Part shown: positions 34,653 through 46,774 of the stretch, in pieces
Numbering within the stretch: the stretch's first letter is position 1
Layout of the letters: each line of letters begins with the position of its first letter
NCBI GenBank assembly: GCA_030144725.1
Contig: JASKMD010000025.1
Coordinates: 5,815,208 to 5,879,207, forward strand
DNA length: 64,000 nucleotides
Source: Haematococcus lacustris
Lineage: Eukaryota > Chlorophyta > Chlorophyceae > Chlamydomonadales > Haematococcaceae
Direction of reading: 5' to 3'
Translations under genes and position numbers: made by a program
Notes under the pieces: generated by a model
Told to the model about the DNA's origin: nothing
The model's input: the letters and a program-made list of their open reading frames with translations, nothing else
Database searches by the model: none

Positions 34653-35159
34653 GAGGATGAATTGGAAGGGGGTGGTTGTGTAGGGGAAAGCGAAGTGGAA
34701 GGGAGGTGCCCACTAGACCTGCAACCAAGGGGCGTGCACGTGCGGCGGGACAAGGGGCACCTGCAGCGGGACAAGGGGCACCTGCAGCGGGACAAGGGGC
34801 ATGCTAGCGGTTAAGGTGGGTACAGGTTGCCACATACCTGCACTCACCTTTTGCTGGGGTGTGGTGTATATGTGTGTGGGAGGAAGGGGAGGAAGGGGAG
34901 GGAAGGGAAGGGGAGGTCCATGGGGAGGGCGAGAGAAGTGGGGAGGGCATTGATAGTCTCAGGTGTAGGCGCACAAGACCTGCGGCAATGGTGTGACGAT
35001 TTGTGTAACGAAGCAAACATTGGACATGGGTACTGGATGCACTCACCATTAGAGTAGGGAGATGTAGAGCTGGCAGATGGAGGGGCAGGTGTAGCAGCCC
35101 TCCATTACAACCCACCTTCCTTTGTCCTCACCTCAGTAGGAAGTGCAGGGTGGGAGAGT

Positions 35160-35520
35160 AGGGTTGGGCTGGGCTCGGCTGGGCTGGGCTGGGCTGGGCT
35201 GGGCTGGGCTGGGCTGGGCTGGGCTGGGCTGGGCTGGGCTGGGCTGGGCTGGGCTGGGCTGGGCTGGGCTGGGCTGGGCTGGGCTGGGCTGGGCTGGGCT
35301 GGGCTGGGCTGGGCTGGGCTGGGCTGGGCTGGGCTGGGCTGGGCTGGGCTGGGCTGGGCTGGGCTGGGCTGGGCTGGGCTGGGCTGGGCTGGGCTGGGCT
35401 GGGCTGGGCTGGGCTGGGCTGGGCTGGGCTGGGCTGGGCTGGGCTGGGCTGGGCTGGGCTGGGCTGGGCTGGGCTGGGCTGGGCTGGGCTGGGCTGGGCT
35501 GGGCTGGGCTGGGCCGGGCT
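35160..35520. repeat. (GGGCT)n pentanucleotide array, about 70 units
   Basis: Nearly perfect GGGCT repeats inside CACTA-like copy 1. The complement (CCCAG)n is at 51908-52217 in copy 2, about 62 units. A (GGT)n run follows at 35580-35628. Confidence 0.97.
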
Positions 35521-36320
35521 GCAACACAAGGGAGGCAACAGTGGGAACGTTGTGAGAGGTGATGAAATGGTGATGAAATGGTGGTGGTGGTGGTGGTGGT
35601 GGTGGTGGTGGTGGTGGTGGTGGTGGTGAGGGGGACTGGGAGGGGGTGGTAATCAGGGGGGTACTAGGCGTGATTGTAAGACCTGCAGCAACCAGGTGTG
35701 GTAGCGGTTAGGCTGGATACTAAGGGCTATGCTGCGCAATGCTAGCTCCTTCTAAGCTCTTACCTTGGTCCTAAGCTCTTACCATAGTCCGTCTGGCCTC
35801 TTCGCTCCTCACAACACGTTGCACCTGCCTTGCGTTGGTGCATCAATGCTTGCGATGATTGCGGAGAATCGTTGCGAGGAAACTGGCCGCGAGGCTAGCT
35901 GCGATGCTGGCTGCGAGGGTGGCTGCGAAACTGGCTGCGAGGCTGGCTGCGACGAAAATGGCTGCGAGGCTGGCTGCGAGGTGAGATCCTCGCACCGAGC
36001 TGCCTCACAGGTATGCTTCTGCGCTGCTGGACCAGCTGTGTGGCCGCGAGATTGATTGCCGAGTATGTGGCTGCGAGTATGGGCTAGATGCGGCTGCGAG
36101 TATGGGTAACCTCGTGCGATGCCATCTGTGGACCAGCTGTGTGGCCGCGAGGTTGATTGCCGAGTATGTGGCTGCGAGTATGGGCTAGATGCGGCTGCGA
36201 GTATGGGTAACCTCGTGCGATGCCATCGCTGCAATACCGGCTACACGATGCTGCGACTAAGTGTTGGACGGATGCCTGAATGCAAGTGAGATGTTCAGAA
36301 TTTTTCTAAGTGCTGAAAGG

Positions 36321-36738
36321 CTACAGTACTGTAAGTGGTCTCTCGAGGTACCTCGAGGTACCTCGAGGTACTGTAGATGTCTACAGTACTGTAGATGTCT
36401 ACAGTACTGTAGATGTCTACAGTACTGTAGAGGTCGACAGTACTGTAGATGTCTACAGTACTGTAGATGTCTACAGTACTGTAAATGGTCTCTCGAGGTA
36501 CCTCGAGGTACCTACAGTACTGTAGATGTCTACAGTACTGTAGAGGTCTACAGTACTGTAGATGTCTACAGTACTGTAGATGTCTACAGTACTGTAAATG
36601 GTCTCTCGAGGTACCCCGACAGTACTGTAGACACCTACAGTACTGTAGACATCTACAGTACTGTAGACATCTACAGTACTGTTCGTGTACTCGCGAGGTA
36701 CCCCGACAGTACTGTAGACATCTACAGTACTGTAGCAT
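36321..36738. repeat. TACAGTACTGTA cluster with GGTACCTCGAGGTACC palindromes
   Basis: About 18 TACAGTACTGTA units interleaved with the palindrome GGTACCTCGAGGTACC and a GGTCTCTCGAGG motif, about 130 bp from the other end of CACTA-like copy 1. The larger counterpart in copy 2 is 50301-51092. Confidence 0.95.
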
Positions 36739-37301
36739 GGCCGTATCTCACCAACCGCGCAAAATCACGAATTTTAGTTTCAACCCCCAATCTTACAATG
36801 CCTTCATTTGACTATGTACCAAGTCCGAGGCTCCGAATCTCAAAAATGCTGTTACTAATTTGCCTGAGTGGATGGACGTCTTGGCGTGTTGCGTGATGCC
36901 GCTCTGCCGGTAGTACTGCCCCACACTGAGGCTGCGCTGCCACACGGACTCCACAGCGCCGGAGGGGTATCGCTCCTCGTGGGCCACTGTCGCCATATTC
37001 GTATTCCCGGGTCGCAGCCCAGCCAGTCGGCGTCCAGGTGCGCCAGCGGGTTGACAGCGCCCTCCTGCTTGCCCATGCAAGGCAGCTCGTCGGGCGGCCC
37101 TGCTGGCTTGGGGCGCGTGAACAGAACGCTGACCGTGACTCCGTCCGTGTGCACCACCTGCGCGAATGTCTGCCCGTCGTTAGGCCAGAGGGATGGGTCG
37201 GGCAGGATGGCGATCCACTGGTTGACCACCTGCAACCCAACGCAGCCGACACAGCCGAGTCAGCACACTTGGATCCACCCAAACACCATCAGTCAATGTT
37301 G

Positions 37302-37397
37302 GAACGAGCAACATGCCACAAGCAACATGCCACCAACAATATGCCTCAAGCAACATGCCTCAAGCAACATGCCTCAAGCAACATGCCTCAAGTAACA
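37302..37397. repeat. Short tandem repeat (CAACATGCCTCAAG)
   Basis: About six copies of a 14-bp unit in a presumed intron of Fanzor-like copy A. Confidence 0.85.
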
Positions 37398-37399
37398 TG

Positions 37400-39060
37400 C
37401 CAGTCAGGTGTCCCCAACATTCAAAAAATGGCTGGAAATGATAGGAAACCGACCCCTGGTAATCAAAACGACGCCGCGTCTCAGCCACGTGGTTTCTATT
37501 TATGTTTCGCACATCCCTGGATAGAGGACTCTGTCAGCTATGCGGTGCAGCTTGTAACATTAAATACTGTGCACTGTGCTGAGTGCTATGGCAGCTCGAA
37601 TCTTGACATTCAAATTCATGCCAGTTTTGCTCATGCGGGCCTCGCCGCGACCGACCGCCGCGACCGACGTGGCCCAGTAGCCTCTGCAAACAGTCAGGGA
37701 CAGTCGCCGCAGTCAAAACAATGCACATGGCACGCCAAACCGATGTAACGACGCCCCTCCACCCATGCTCGGAAGTATACGAGGCTGCTGCATTGCTTGA
37801 CCGCTTCGTGAGTAGTACCTACTACCTGGCCACTCAAGGTGTGTAGGACCATTGCTACGTTACCTTGCTCGATATGTTGGGTCCGATCCCTCCCGCCCGC
37901 CCTCCGCTTGCGTGTCGAGCTTGTGTCCAACTCCGCCCTGACCCCCTGCTGCTCAGCTGGAGGGGTGGGCAGCCCAGGGGAAGCACCAGCACCAGCTGCC
38001 TGCTGCTGCCAGGGGGGTGCAGCAGGAGGGGGGGGCAGGTCAGGGGCGGCACCAGCACCGGCACCTGCTGCTACCCCCAGCTCATCTTTTAGGCCGTTAG
38101 GGCAGTGCAGATAACCAGCTCTTGGTGAATTATTCAGAGCCTGAAGGTGGGCATCCCGCCGGCTGCGCCAGGCTGGGAGGGGGTGGGAGGGGGGGTGGAG
38201 TGCGGGGCTGAGATTGGGAGGGGGTGGCGGGGGTGGGAGGGCAGTGAAGGGGTTGGGAGGGGGTGGGAGGGGGGGTGGAGTGCGGGGCTGAGGTTGGGAG
38301 GGGGTGGTGGGGGTGGGAGGGCAGTGAGGGGGCTGGGAGGGGGTGGGAGGGGGATGACAGTTGGTGGGAGGGGGATGACAGTTGTGGCAGTTGGTGGGAG
38401 GGGGATGACAGTTGTGGCAGGGCTGAGGGGGGGGGTGGGGCTGCCAGGGGGTGGTCCGGTTGGGCTAGTCAGCACTGCAAGGCAAAGTTAGGTCACGCCA
38501 AAGTATGTTCCCACGAGCCTGATCAACTAATTGCCATGCTTTCTTCTCCAGCAGTTGTGGCGTTGAGTAAGGAACAGAGTTATGTATCGAAAAACTGGAA
38601 AGTCACAGTGGTCAGCTCACAACATGCCATTTTGTGGATGAGGGTCCCTTTTCCTGTGTGACTAGCGAGAGAGAGACGCACATTTCCCGCATTTGCAGCA
38701 ATGTCGATACATCACAGGCCCAGCGATGGCCCTCCAACACCGCCTGCACCAACAAAAGGCTTGCGGAGTGAGCCTGGCGGGCTAAACATAGATTGTACTT
38801 CAGGCTCGATGCCAGGCGGAGTTCCCTCATTGGTGCCACTACTCACCACTTGAACAATCGATAGTGAGCAGCTGAGGTGTGTCCGCGCTCGCTTGCGCCG
38901 GCATGGACTCTGATGCAAGGATTAACGCGCCGCTTGCCAGTAGATGCGGAGTAATTCGCAGGTGCCAATGCAACAAACGCTATCGCAACCGGTGCACTTT
39001 GTTGCGAGTACTTGCATGAAGATTACCAACCCCATGTTGGGGACTCCTGAATGCCAGGCT
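37400..39060. other. No coding exon recognised
   Basis: This is the presumed intron space of Fanzor-like copy A. It holds an AT-richer stretch (37440-37640) and G-rich GGGAGGGGGTGG repeats with GGGATGACAGTTG units (38160-38440), but no supported exon. Confidence 0.5.
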
Positions 39061-40255
39061 GGTCAGCTCAAGGCTCACTCACCTCACTGTCCCTGGGCCC
39101 GGCCACACCATTCCTGAACGTGGTCAAGGAGGTGATGTCCGCTGGCAGCATGCAAGCGGCCCGCATCAGGCCATAGATGGCCCGGGTGTCCAGCTTGATG
39201 TGGTGCGCCTTGCAGCTGCAGCTGGGTGTGAGCGCAAAGGGGGAGGGGGGGCGTTAGGGCTTGGAGTTGGGCTGCCCCCCAAATGCCTGCCAGTCCGCCC
39301 AGTCAGCCTGCCAGCTGACGTGGGCTTCCTCCAACTGCCTGCTGGTGTCCACTGCATGGCGCAGCAGGCTGCCCCGGTTGACCTTCCTCCCCCGCCAGGC
39401 TTTGTTCACCACCACCCCCTGACCCACCCTCAGCAACCTCCGCTGCCTGGCGCTCCTTAAAGTCCGGGATGTCCGCGACCTCGGCAGGGATTTCCTCTAA
39501 GAGCTCCTGGCCGTACGCAAGTACAGTGACGCGTGTAAAGGAGTCGCGCACCATGAGGCCCAATAGCAAGCTGGCGAGCAGGGCCCTCTTGCTGCAGGCC
39601 TCCACGCAAAGCACGAGTAGGTCGTAGAGGCGCGCCTCCCACTTCGGACGGCACGACCGCGCCCGCCTCTAACCCCGCAGCGGCCACACCCCTCATTTGC
39701 GTGCCATGAGTTGTCGTTGTTGTGGGCCCAGTGCGCTGCACCGTTGGCCTGCATGTTCCGCTGAGCCTGACTTGATTCTGGCGGCGTGTCGGCCTCACGG
39801 TCAACCTAACTGTCCGAGGCATTACGGTTACGTCTACGCTGTCTGTTTCGCTGCATTTTCCTAACGCGCTTCGCTAACTGTGGCGCTAACTGCCTGCGAT
39901 GTCCTGGTTTTCCTGTCTTTTTCCTGGTTTTCCTGTTTTTCCCACCAGGAGCATGACAGCAACCCACATTTAGCTTACATTTTTTGTAGGTGAGATAGCT
40001 TACATTTCCGGGCGTGTCAGGTGTTATCTTTCTCGCGGGCAGCGCGAGCCTCTCCGGGAGCCTTTCTCTTGCGTTGGGAGCTCGAACTATAAATCCTGTT
40101 CCTCCGGCGCGGGTCTAGGCACAACCTTGCCAACCTCGCCATTCTCCTTGTATGCGCGCCACGCAGCGATAAGTTGCAAGACCTGAAAATGATCAGAATA
40201 TGACCAACTCCTGCAAATGAAATTTAGAATCACGCCATAACAATGCGGCGTAAGA

Positions 40256-43200
40256 ATGGAAACAAGCGTAACAAGTGTGCTAAGTCAGCCCGAGCTGCTG
40301 GCCTGCATCATCGCGAACCACTTTCACCGCTACGAGGCGTTCCGTCTTCGCTGCGTCAACAAGGCATTTGCGAGCTGCATCGACTACTTGGCAGCTTCTG
40401 TACCCAACTTGGCAGGCAGCGTAAGCTCAATATACAGCTGGCCAGACATGGGAATTGTCCGGAAATGGCGTCTGCCTAGCACATGTTGAGCTTTGCTGCC
40501 ACAAGCTAAAGAATCTTGTGGTATGCTAGTGGGTGAAGTCTGAAAAAAACCCAAACCCCAACCTATGCTGACCTCTAGAACCTATCCCAATAACATCCCC
40601 GTCCCACCAACAACTGGTTTGGGTTGAGACCCTCACCAAGCTGCAGGTTTCAAACCTACTTAATCAGGGTCAGTACACTGACTAGCGAGAGTGGAACCCC
40701 CCACCCCACAGCCGCAAAGCCAGCTGCAGCACGGCTGACAACCTCATGGTCTTCAGGGTGGCCGCCATCCTGTCTCTCACAACGCACTGCCTGCAGGTCT
40801 CCAGCCCTTGGCGGTCTCGCTGCCTGGTGGCTTTGGCTCGTGACACTCGTGTCGTGGACCTCACTGACCTGGTGCTGCCCCTGTGGCTCACCTCACCGGA
40901 CACCGCCTCAGGTCAGCCTACTTTGTAGCGGCAGGTAGGGGTAGGGGGGGCTGGTGGGGGGGCCAGCTGGGTGGCTGGGGCAATGGGAAGGCTGGGTGCA
41001 GTGGCTTGACATGGGGCAGGGCAGGGGTAGGGCTAGGGGCGGGGGCGGGTAGAAGCAGGGCTAGGGGCACAGGGAGATGGCATGGATGGTTCTGTGGCTA
41101 GCTGGCAGCCAGCCCCTGCTGCTGCTGCTGCTGCTGCCCCTCCTACTGCTGCTGGTGCTGCTCCTCCTCCTGCTGTTGCTGCTGATGCTAATGCTGGCGC
41201 TGCTGCACAGGCAGTGGCTTGACTCAATGTCGCAGTGTCCAGCTGTCAGTGCGGCTTAGGGGTCGCAAGCGGCGGAGCAGCAGCGCCTGGCTGACCAGCC
41301 TGGCCCTCAACAAGCTCAATCACACCTTGTATGTGTGAGTGGATGGCGGCATGCGCATGGCTGCAGCATGACGTGTGCCCACGCGCCATCGTGCTGGTGG
41401 GCTGGTGCCTAGAGGTCTTGTCACTTTGCAGATGCTGGGGTGGCATTGCCTCAGCACCAGCTTGAACCCTTGGTCGACCTGCTGGACAGCTTGTGCACGA
41501 GTGGGTAGTGGCAGCAGGTCCCCTGGCCGGCCCATGTCCCTGTTCACACTGCAAACTGCATGGAGCTAAATGCATGGAGCTGACTGCATGGGCCTAATTG
41601 CATGGCTCTAATTGCATGGAGCCAACCACATGGAGCTAATTGCATGGAGCTAAGTGCATGGAGCTAAGCGCATCGAGCTAATTGCACGACACAGCACCAG
41701 GTCCTCAGGGACAATGGTGAACTAGCCCCTGATGCAGCCTCTGCTGTGATTGGGACTCAGATGTGTGGAGTGCCCTTTGGTCGGAGTGCCCTTTGCCCTT
41801 TGGTCGGAGTGCCCTTTGGGAGTGTGAGAACGAGTGACATCGCCTCCTGGGTATAATTAGGAGCTCAGCAGGTGTTAGCTGATATGAGCCTAGTGGCACA
41901 GTAGTGTGTGGCCCCCCCCCCCATTTGAAGTTGTCATCAGCTTACACGCTTAGTGCATGTTTTGTCATGCCAACTCTATGCATAGCCCTGTCACAGGGTC
42001 AGGCAATGCTGTAGGTGGTAGGCGACCGTGACCATGTGTATGCCATGTATAGGCCATGTGCATGCCATGCGATGGGAACTCCACACAGACAAAAACACCG
42101 TTTTGTAGTGGTTCACAAATAGTGTGTTCGACTGCAATGAATGCTCAAGGTTGAGAGCCAAGGTGCTGTGATTGGGACTGCTGTATATGTGTTCAAGTAA
42201 GTGCTAGGTGGCTAGGGGGGGGGGGTGCCTGCATAGCTCCATTGGGCGTTCGGAATGATTAGAGGGGGGTCAGGGTTAGCTGTGCAGCTGGATGCCCCTA
42301 GCCTCAGCAGCCTCACCTCAAGCTGCACTGCTGCTGGGCTGGGCTGCAGATGTGTTGCTGTGTTGCTGTGTTGCCGGCTATGCAAAAGTAACTATGAAGC
42401 CAAGACAGCCTTTGCGTCCGGTGGCATCAGGCGTCACTCTATGGCCTGAATGTAGGTGTGACTACGAGGCACAGGGCCTGACCCTGCTCTCTGCCACCAG
42501 CCTGGGCAAGAGGAGCAGGCTGCAGCAGGTGCAGGAAGACCCAGAGGGGGTGGTGGCCACTGCAACGCACGTCTATGTGCAGGCAAGCTGGCAGCAGCAC
42601 CACCAACACCATCAGCACCACCACCAGCACCATCAGCACCACCGCAAGCAACACCACCTGCACTGCCAGCTGCACCAGCTGCACACACAGCAAAAGCACC
42701 CATAACAGGACAAGCAGCAGAGCCCACAGCAGCACCCAGCATTTTTTTTGCGTTTGGCGAGTTTCAAAAGATTCGGTTTCAAAAGATTCAGGTCCGCAAT
42801 TCAGCAATTCTAAAAGGAAAACTCCGGTCAAACGGCGCTTTTCATTGCGCGATGCGCGATAGCGTACTTCGCTAAGCGACCATTTCATACCGCAACGCAA
42901 CCTCTAAAACATGTCATTTCATAGCGAACGCTATATATAGCGCAAACAAGTACACTGGCACCCACATCAACACCAGAAGCGCTGGCAGCAATGGTGCCAG
43001 CGCCAAAGGATAGTCACCTGCATCTGTGTCCCAGTATGGTTTGGTGTGCTTGCATGGTCATGTGTGAGGTTGTTATGGGCGGTCCTTGTGGGCCGGCTGT
43101 CAGTGGTGTGACTTGCTGGGTGTGAAAGCCAGAAAGTGTGACCTGCTGGGACACTCACCAGTCACCCTCACGTGGCTTGACCCGTAAAGCAGCTATGGAG

Positions 43201-44910
43201 CGCTGGCCTGCTGCTGCCTGGCCACTGGTGCCGTGTTGTGTAACAAGGTGGGGTGAGCGCAATGTTGGGCGGGCGGGCGGGTGGGCGGGCGCAGTAAGGC
43301 AGGCAAGGTAGCCAGCTAGCAGCAAGGCAGGCGCTAGTAGGCAGTAGAGGGGCACTCCTCCCGCCTTGCCCCCTCCTTATGGGCTGATAGTGCCCTGTGC
43401 CCACCACTGCCTGGTTGGTTGCATGACTATGCCGCAGCCACCATGACCTTGCTCGACCCTGGCTGCCACTTTGCCTGACCCCGCCCAAGCCTGTCCAACC
43501 CCTTTGCCTGACCCAATGGCCTGGTCCTGTCCACCTCCTCCTCCAGGAGCTGCCAGAGTCAGTGCTGGGAGGGGAGCCCATCACCTGGGCACTGAAACAA
43601 GGTCCAGACGGGGCCCTGTATGCAACAGCAGACAGGCCATACGAGGTGGGGTGAGAAGTGGTTGTCGAGGGTCATGGAAAGTATAAACCCCAAGGATAGC
43701 TATTCAGTAGTGTGCGACATGCCCACGGATGACTGGAAGAGGCTTGGCTTGGCAAACGCCTTGGCTGAGGGTGCTGCCTCTTTTTAGGGCTGGCAATAAA
43801 GATGCTGGGGGCTGGTGCAGGTGCTAGTGAGGTGTGATCCTAGCTGCTGAAGCCACTGCCAGGCTCACAAATGAGCTGCCGCCACTGGGTGTGCCCCTCA
43901 TGCCCGTGTGTGTGTGTGTGTGTGTGTGTGTCATGCGCTAATGCCAGGCCAGGATCTACACTGAGCCGCCACTGAGTGTGACTGGGTGTGTGCTGCGCTG
44001 GCAGCTGGACGCCCAGGGGCTGCCCTGCAGCTGCGCGCCATACACAGGCAGGAGCTGGGTGGCAAGCAGGGCAAGGGTGAGGGACAGGGAGAGGGGCAGG
44101 GGCAGGAGCAGTATGGGGCACGTCCAGAGGCCTGAGGGGTAGGGCTGGAGGCAGAGGCTGCAGGGGCCTCCCTTGATAAGATGGTGTGGGAGGAGCAGAG
44201 GAAGGTGACCAGGGCAGGTAGGGTGGGAGGAGCCAGTTTAGGCAAGGTCAGGCAGGGCTAGACACGACTGTGGTCTGACAAGGTAGTGTTGAGGGATAGT
44301 GAGAGGATAGGGAGTGAGAGGCCGTCTTCTAGGGGTAGGGTGGTGGTAGCAGGCCGTGCCCCAGGCGGAAGCTCCTCCCCTAACGTACACCTGCTCCCAC
44401 GCCGGAGTAGTCTTTTTATCTTTTCTTTTTCTGTTAGACACCTGCCAGGCTAGTGCGGGCAGCATCAGTGGCTCCTGATCAGGACAGGGCAGGGCAAGGC
44501 GGGCAGAGGGTGTGTGTTGCATGTTCCACAGTGTTTGAGGTGTTGCTGGTTGCAGACACGGTGCTGCGGCGGCCTTGTGGGCTGGACTGGGGTCCCTCGT
44601 GTGGCTCCCTGTTCGTGACCAGCATGGATGCCTGCCTCATGAGGTTCGCTGGTGAGGGGCAGGGGCAGGGCTGACCTGGGATTAGTAGTGGCACATTTGC
44701 CCAGCTTTGCTGCCCAGCATTGCTGCACTCTTGCTGTTGATATCGTACTCACCCAGCAAGTCGTCAGCTTCACATGTTCGTTCATTCATGATCAGATCCT
44801 GGCTGCTGCAAAGGCTGGCTTCAGATGTGATGTGATGCATGCAGGCCCGTCACACCCCTCTCCTGGCAGCTTGCTGGCTGTGATCCAGCTTGCAGAGCCA
44901 CCCACAGCAG
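40256..44910 (+). CDS. Putative F-box / NHL-type beta-propeller protein
   Basis: Seven exons keep reading phase across all junctions: 40256-40420 (ends GGCAGC/GTAAGC), 40797-40911, 41211-41334 (ends TATGT/GTGAGT), 42456-42582 (GC donor AG/GCAAGC), 43547-43645, 44540-44651 and 44845-44910 (ends CAG/GTAGGC). Exon 1 from ATG 40256 encodes an F-box-like helix set (ELLACIIANHFHRYEAFRLR, then CVNKAFASCID). Later exons encode propeller-like strands: WLTSLALNKLNHTLYV, EGVVATATHVYVQ, GPDGALYATADRP, then RRPCGLDWGPSCGSLFVTSM, typical of NHL/SMP-30 blades. F-box proteins recruit substrates to SCF ubiquitin ligases; that role is inferred. Further exons past 44910 are expected (possibly near 45160-45300). 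The 41335-42455 intron contains a Fanzor-derived insertion. Confidence 0.6.
41742..42179 (+). mobile_element. Fanzor-derived end-only element (copy F) with 16-bp target duplication
   Basis: The element (41758-42163) joins the shared 5' end (CAGATGTGTGGAGTGCCC ... GATATGAGCCTAGTGGCACAG) straight to the shared 3' end (TAGTGTGTGGCCCCC ... GAGCCAAGG). All coding sequence is deleted. It is flanked by perfect 16-bp direct repeats TGCTGTGATTGGGACT at 41742-41757 and 42164-42179. There are no terminal inverted repeats. It sits in an intron of the F-box/NHL gene. Confidence 0.85.
43908..43932. repeat. (GT)n dinucleotide run
   Basis: About 12 GT units in an intron of the F-box/NHL-type gene. Confidence 0.9.
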
Positions 44911-46600
44911 GTAGGCCCAGGGCATGTGCGTGGGACGTTGTTAGAGGCCCAGGAAGTGTATACATCCTATGCCCAGGGAGCATGCCCAGCTTGCAGGGTT
45001 AGCACTGGCCATGAGTTCACGCTGGGTGGAGAGGGGCTGCCAGTCTGACCTGGTGCATTTTGTTTTGTACATTGTTTGCATGGGTGTCAAGCAGTAGGCC
45101 ATGCCACTTCTTAGGCCACTGCTCAATTCAGGTCCCTACCCCTGAGGCCCTGTCTTCCAGGCCCTCTACCTGCACCCCTTCCCTACTGCCCCGCAGGCCC
45201 CTCCCAGGGCCCTTGCCTTGCGCATGCTTCACCTGGAGCAACACTGGCTGTACACAAGCCCTGGCAGCAGTCTGTGGTGGGAGGGGCCTCAGCAGGTGGG
45301 GTGGACAGCAGCCTAGACTCTGCCAGTCGTCTACACACCCCCTTCCTCCGTCTTCATGCATACTCTCCCAAAGTGAGCACAAGCACGGCAGCGGAAGCGG
45401 TGGCAGTGGAAGCTGCAGCAGCGGCAGCTTAAGCAACATCAGCAGCATCATCATCATCATCACATGGCTTTTGCCTGTCAGCGTTGCTGCAACACACACG
45501 ATCAACACTCACAGACTGGATACGCCCTAATACAGTGAGCCATGTTGATTGTAAGGATCATTGCAGGGGTTTGCCGCTACACTCACATGTGCGACCAATG
45601 TGGTGATCACAATGTGCGCCTTCACATAGTCTGAGAGAAATGTCATGTTATGTTGTTGTATTGATATCGCTGTTGCGTTTCTAAATATCCGCAGGCACAG
45701 CATCCGTGACGGCCAGCAATCGCATATCATCTCCCTGATGCTCAGATTCGCGCTGCAGGCAACTGAACTGAGCTGCCGTGTCCGTGGCATTCACAATGTT
45801 CTTGAATCCTGAGGCTTCCTTGCCTGAGAGTGACGGCTGATATGTGCCTAAACATTGCTGACTAACATATACTTGTGACGATCACAACTGGCCAATTGCT
45901 TTGTAACCATTCATGTACCAGGACATGCATCATTATGTGATGGGATGCCTAGTTAAATTATTGAGTGACTTTCATCCTAAAGCAAGGTTGGCCTAGAACC
46001 ATGGGTTGGTTTGTAGCCCATGGGCCCATGCAATTAGATAACAATGTAAAAGGGAAGTGGCCAGGGGGCGAAGGAGTGGCCGGCCCGCTGCCAGCAAGCA
46101 TGCCCTGCGGCTGCTACATGATGATGTGGCTTACACCGCTTAAGCCGTCAGCCGTTACTGCCCTGCGGCTGCTACTGCTGCTGTGCAGGTGCCTTCACTG
46201 CGCTGCCACCTGGTATGCTGCCCTGGGACGTAGCGGTAGTGCGTGGCTCCACACTGCTGGTCACGCTGCACCGCCACAAGTGAGCTGAGGGCTGCGGATG
46301 CTGGGGCTTGGGCTTGCACTGAGTCTTGGTAGCCTGTAGGGTATGTATAGGTGATGAAGCAAGAGAGGACTAGCCATGCATGACCAACGAGCAATCCACC
46401 TGTTGTCAAGACCCCAATGGTGGGGCACCACTGTAAACAGTGTATTTCCAGTTGTGTACTAGTGGACTCCTTGTAGGTGATGTAGGGAGGGAGCTCGTCA
46501 TTCACATCATCGATCCCTTGTTGACTCCACGAAACCCCATGCTGAGCACCTCCATGCATCTCCTACAAGTCCTTGGCGTGTGGCAGAGCAGGGTGCTTGT
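44911..46600. other. Mostly non-coding; possible 3' exons of the F-box/NHL-type gene
   Basis: A phase-compatible exon might start at 45161 after GTCTTCCAG, but it is not typical of the family. From 45530 the DNA is AT-richer than its surroundings and shows no supported exon. A minus-strand frame at 46155-46559 (GIDDVNDELPPYITYKESTS) lies just past the break point of the 46604-47533 fragment and may be transposon-derived. Confidence 0.35.
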
Positions 46601-46603
46601 GCT

Positions 46604-46737
46604 TCAGGATGGATCTTCGCTGTCCAAGGGCATGGGTGGCCCAGTGGGAGCTGCTGGTGGGGGGTGGCGGGCAGCAAGGCGGGCGCTGGGTGGGCGCGGT
46701 GTGGGTGGCGCTGGGACAGGCTCAGGCTCAGGCTCAG

Positions 46738-46774
<37 letters not shown>

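Larger units (their letters stand above)
31350..36869 (-). mobile_element. CACTA-like non-autonomous DNA element, copy 1 (5.5 kb)
   Basis: The ends on the minus strand are CACTCAGGCAAATTAGTAAC and CACTAATTTGCCTGTGTG, so terminal inverted repeats CAC-T/A-CAGGCAAATTAGT. The flanks carry TCC on both sides (GGA at 31347-31349 and 36870-36872), a 3-bp duplication, or 2 bp if the leading C is counted in the element. CAC...GTG ends, 2-3 bp duplications and repeated subterminal palindromes fit the CACTA/EnSpm superfamily. No transposase frame is recognisable, so it is called non-autonomous. Contents: palindrome arrays, CAG, GGGCT, GGT and GGGGGC microsatellites, and unique stretches shared with copy 2 (50167-55823). 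Confidence 0.8.
30156..39650 (-). pseudogene. Fanzor-like nuclease gene copy A, frameshifted and transposon-split
   Basis: Minus-strand fragments line up with one Fanzor/TnpB-like protein. About 39650-39430 (LYDLLVLCVEACSKRALL) and about 39205-39083 (ends GACAGTGAG/GTGAGT) are likely N-terminal exons. 37232-36870 carries HTDGVTVSVLFTRP and the RuvC-I motif GCDPG; a one-base deletion right after DPG shifts the frame to TNMATVAHEERYPSG. A CACTA-like element (31350-36869) follows. 31349-31155 continues in frame (LSQVTNYTASLQRYREYAAM). 31005-30818 has the RuvC-II region, VVLVHEF then RTSRVSCA in another frame. About 30700 keeps IRGLMC (zinc-ribbon half), and about 30318-30156 has VSAALNIRRIA, the RuvC-III relic without its Asp in this frame, then WVYVRD and a basic tail. 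At least three frameshifts make it a pseudogene. It belongs to a different subfamily from copies B and C. Confidence 0.7.
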
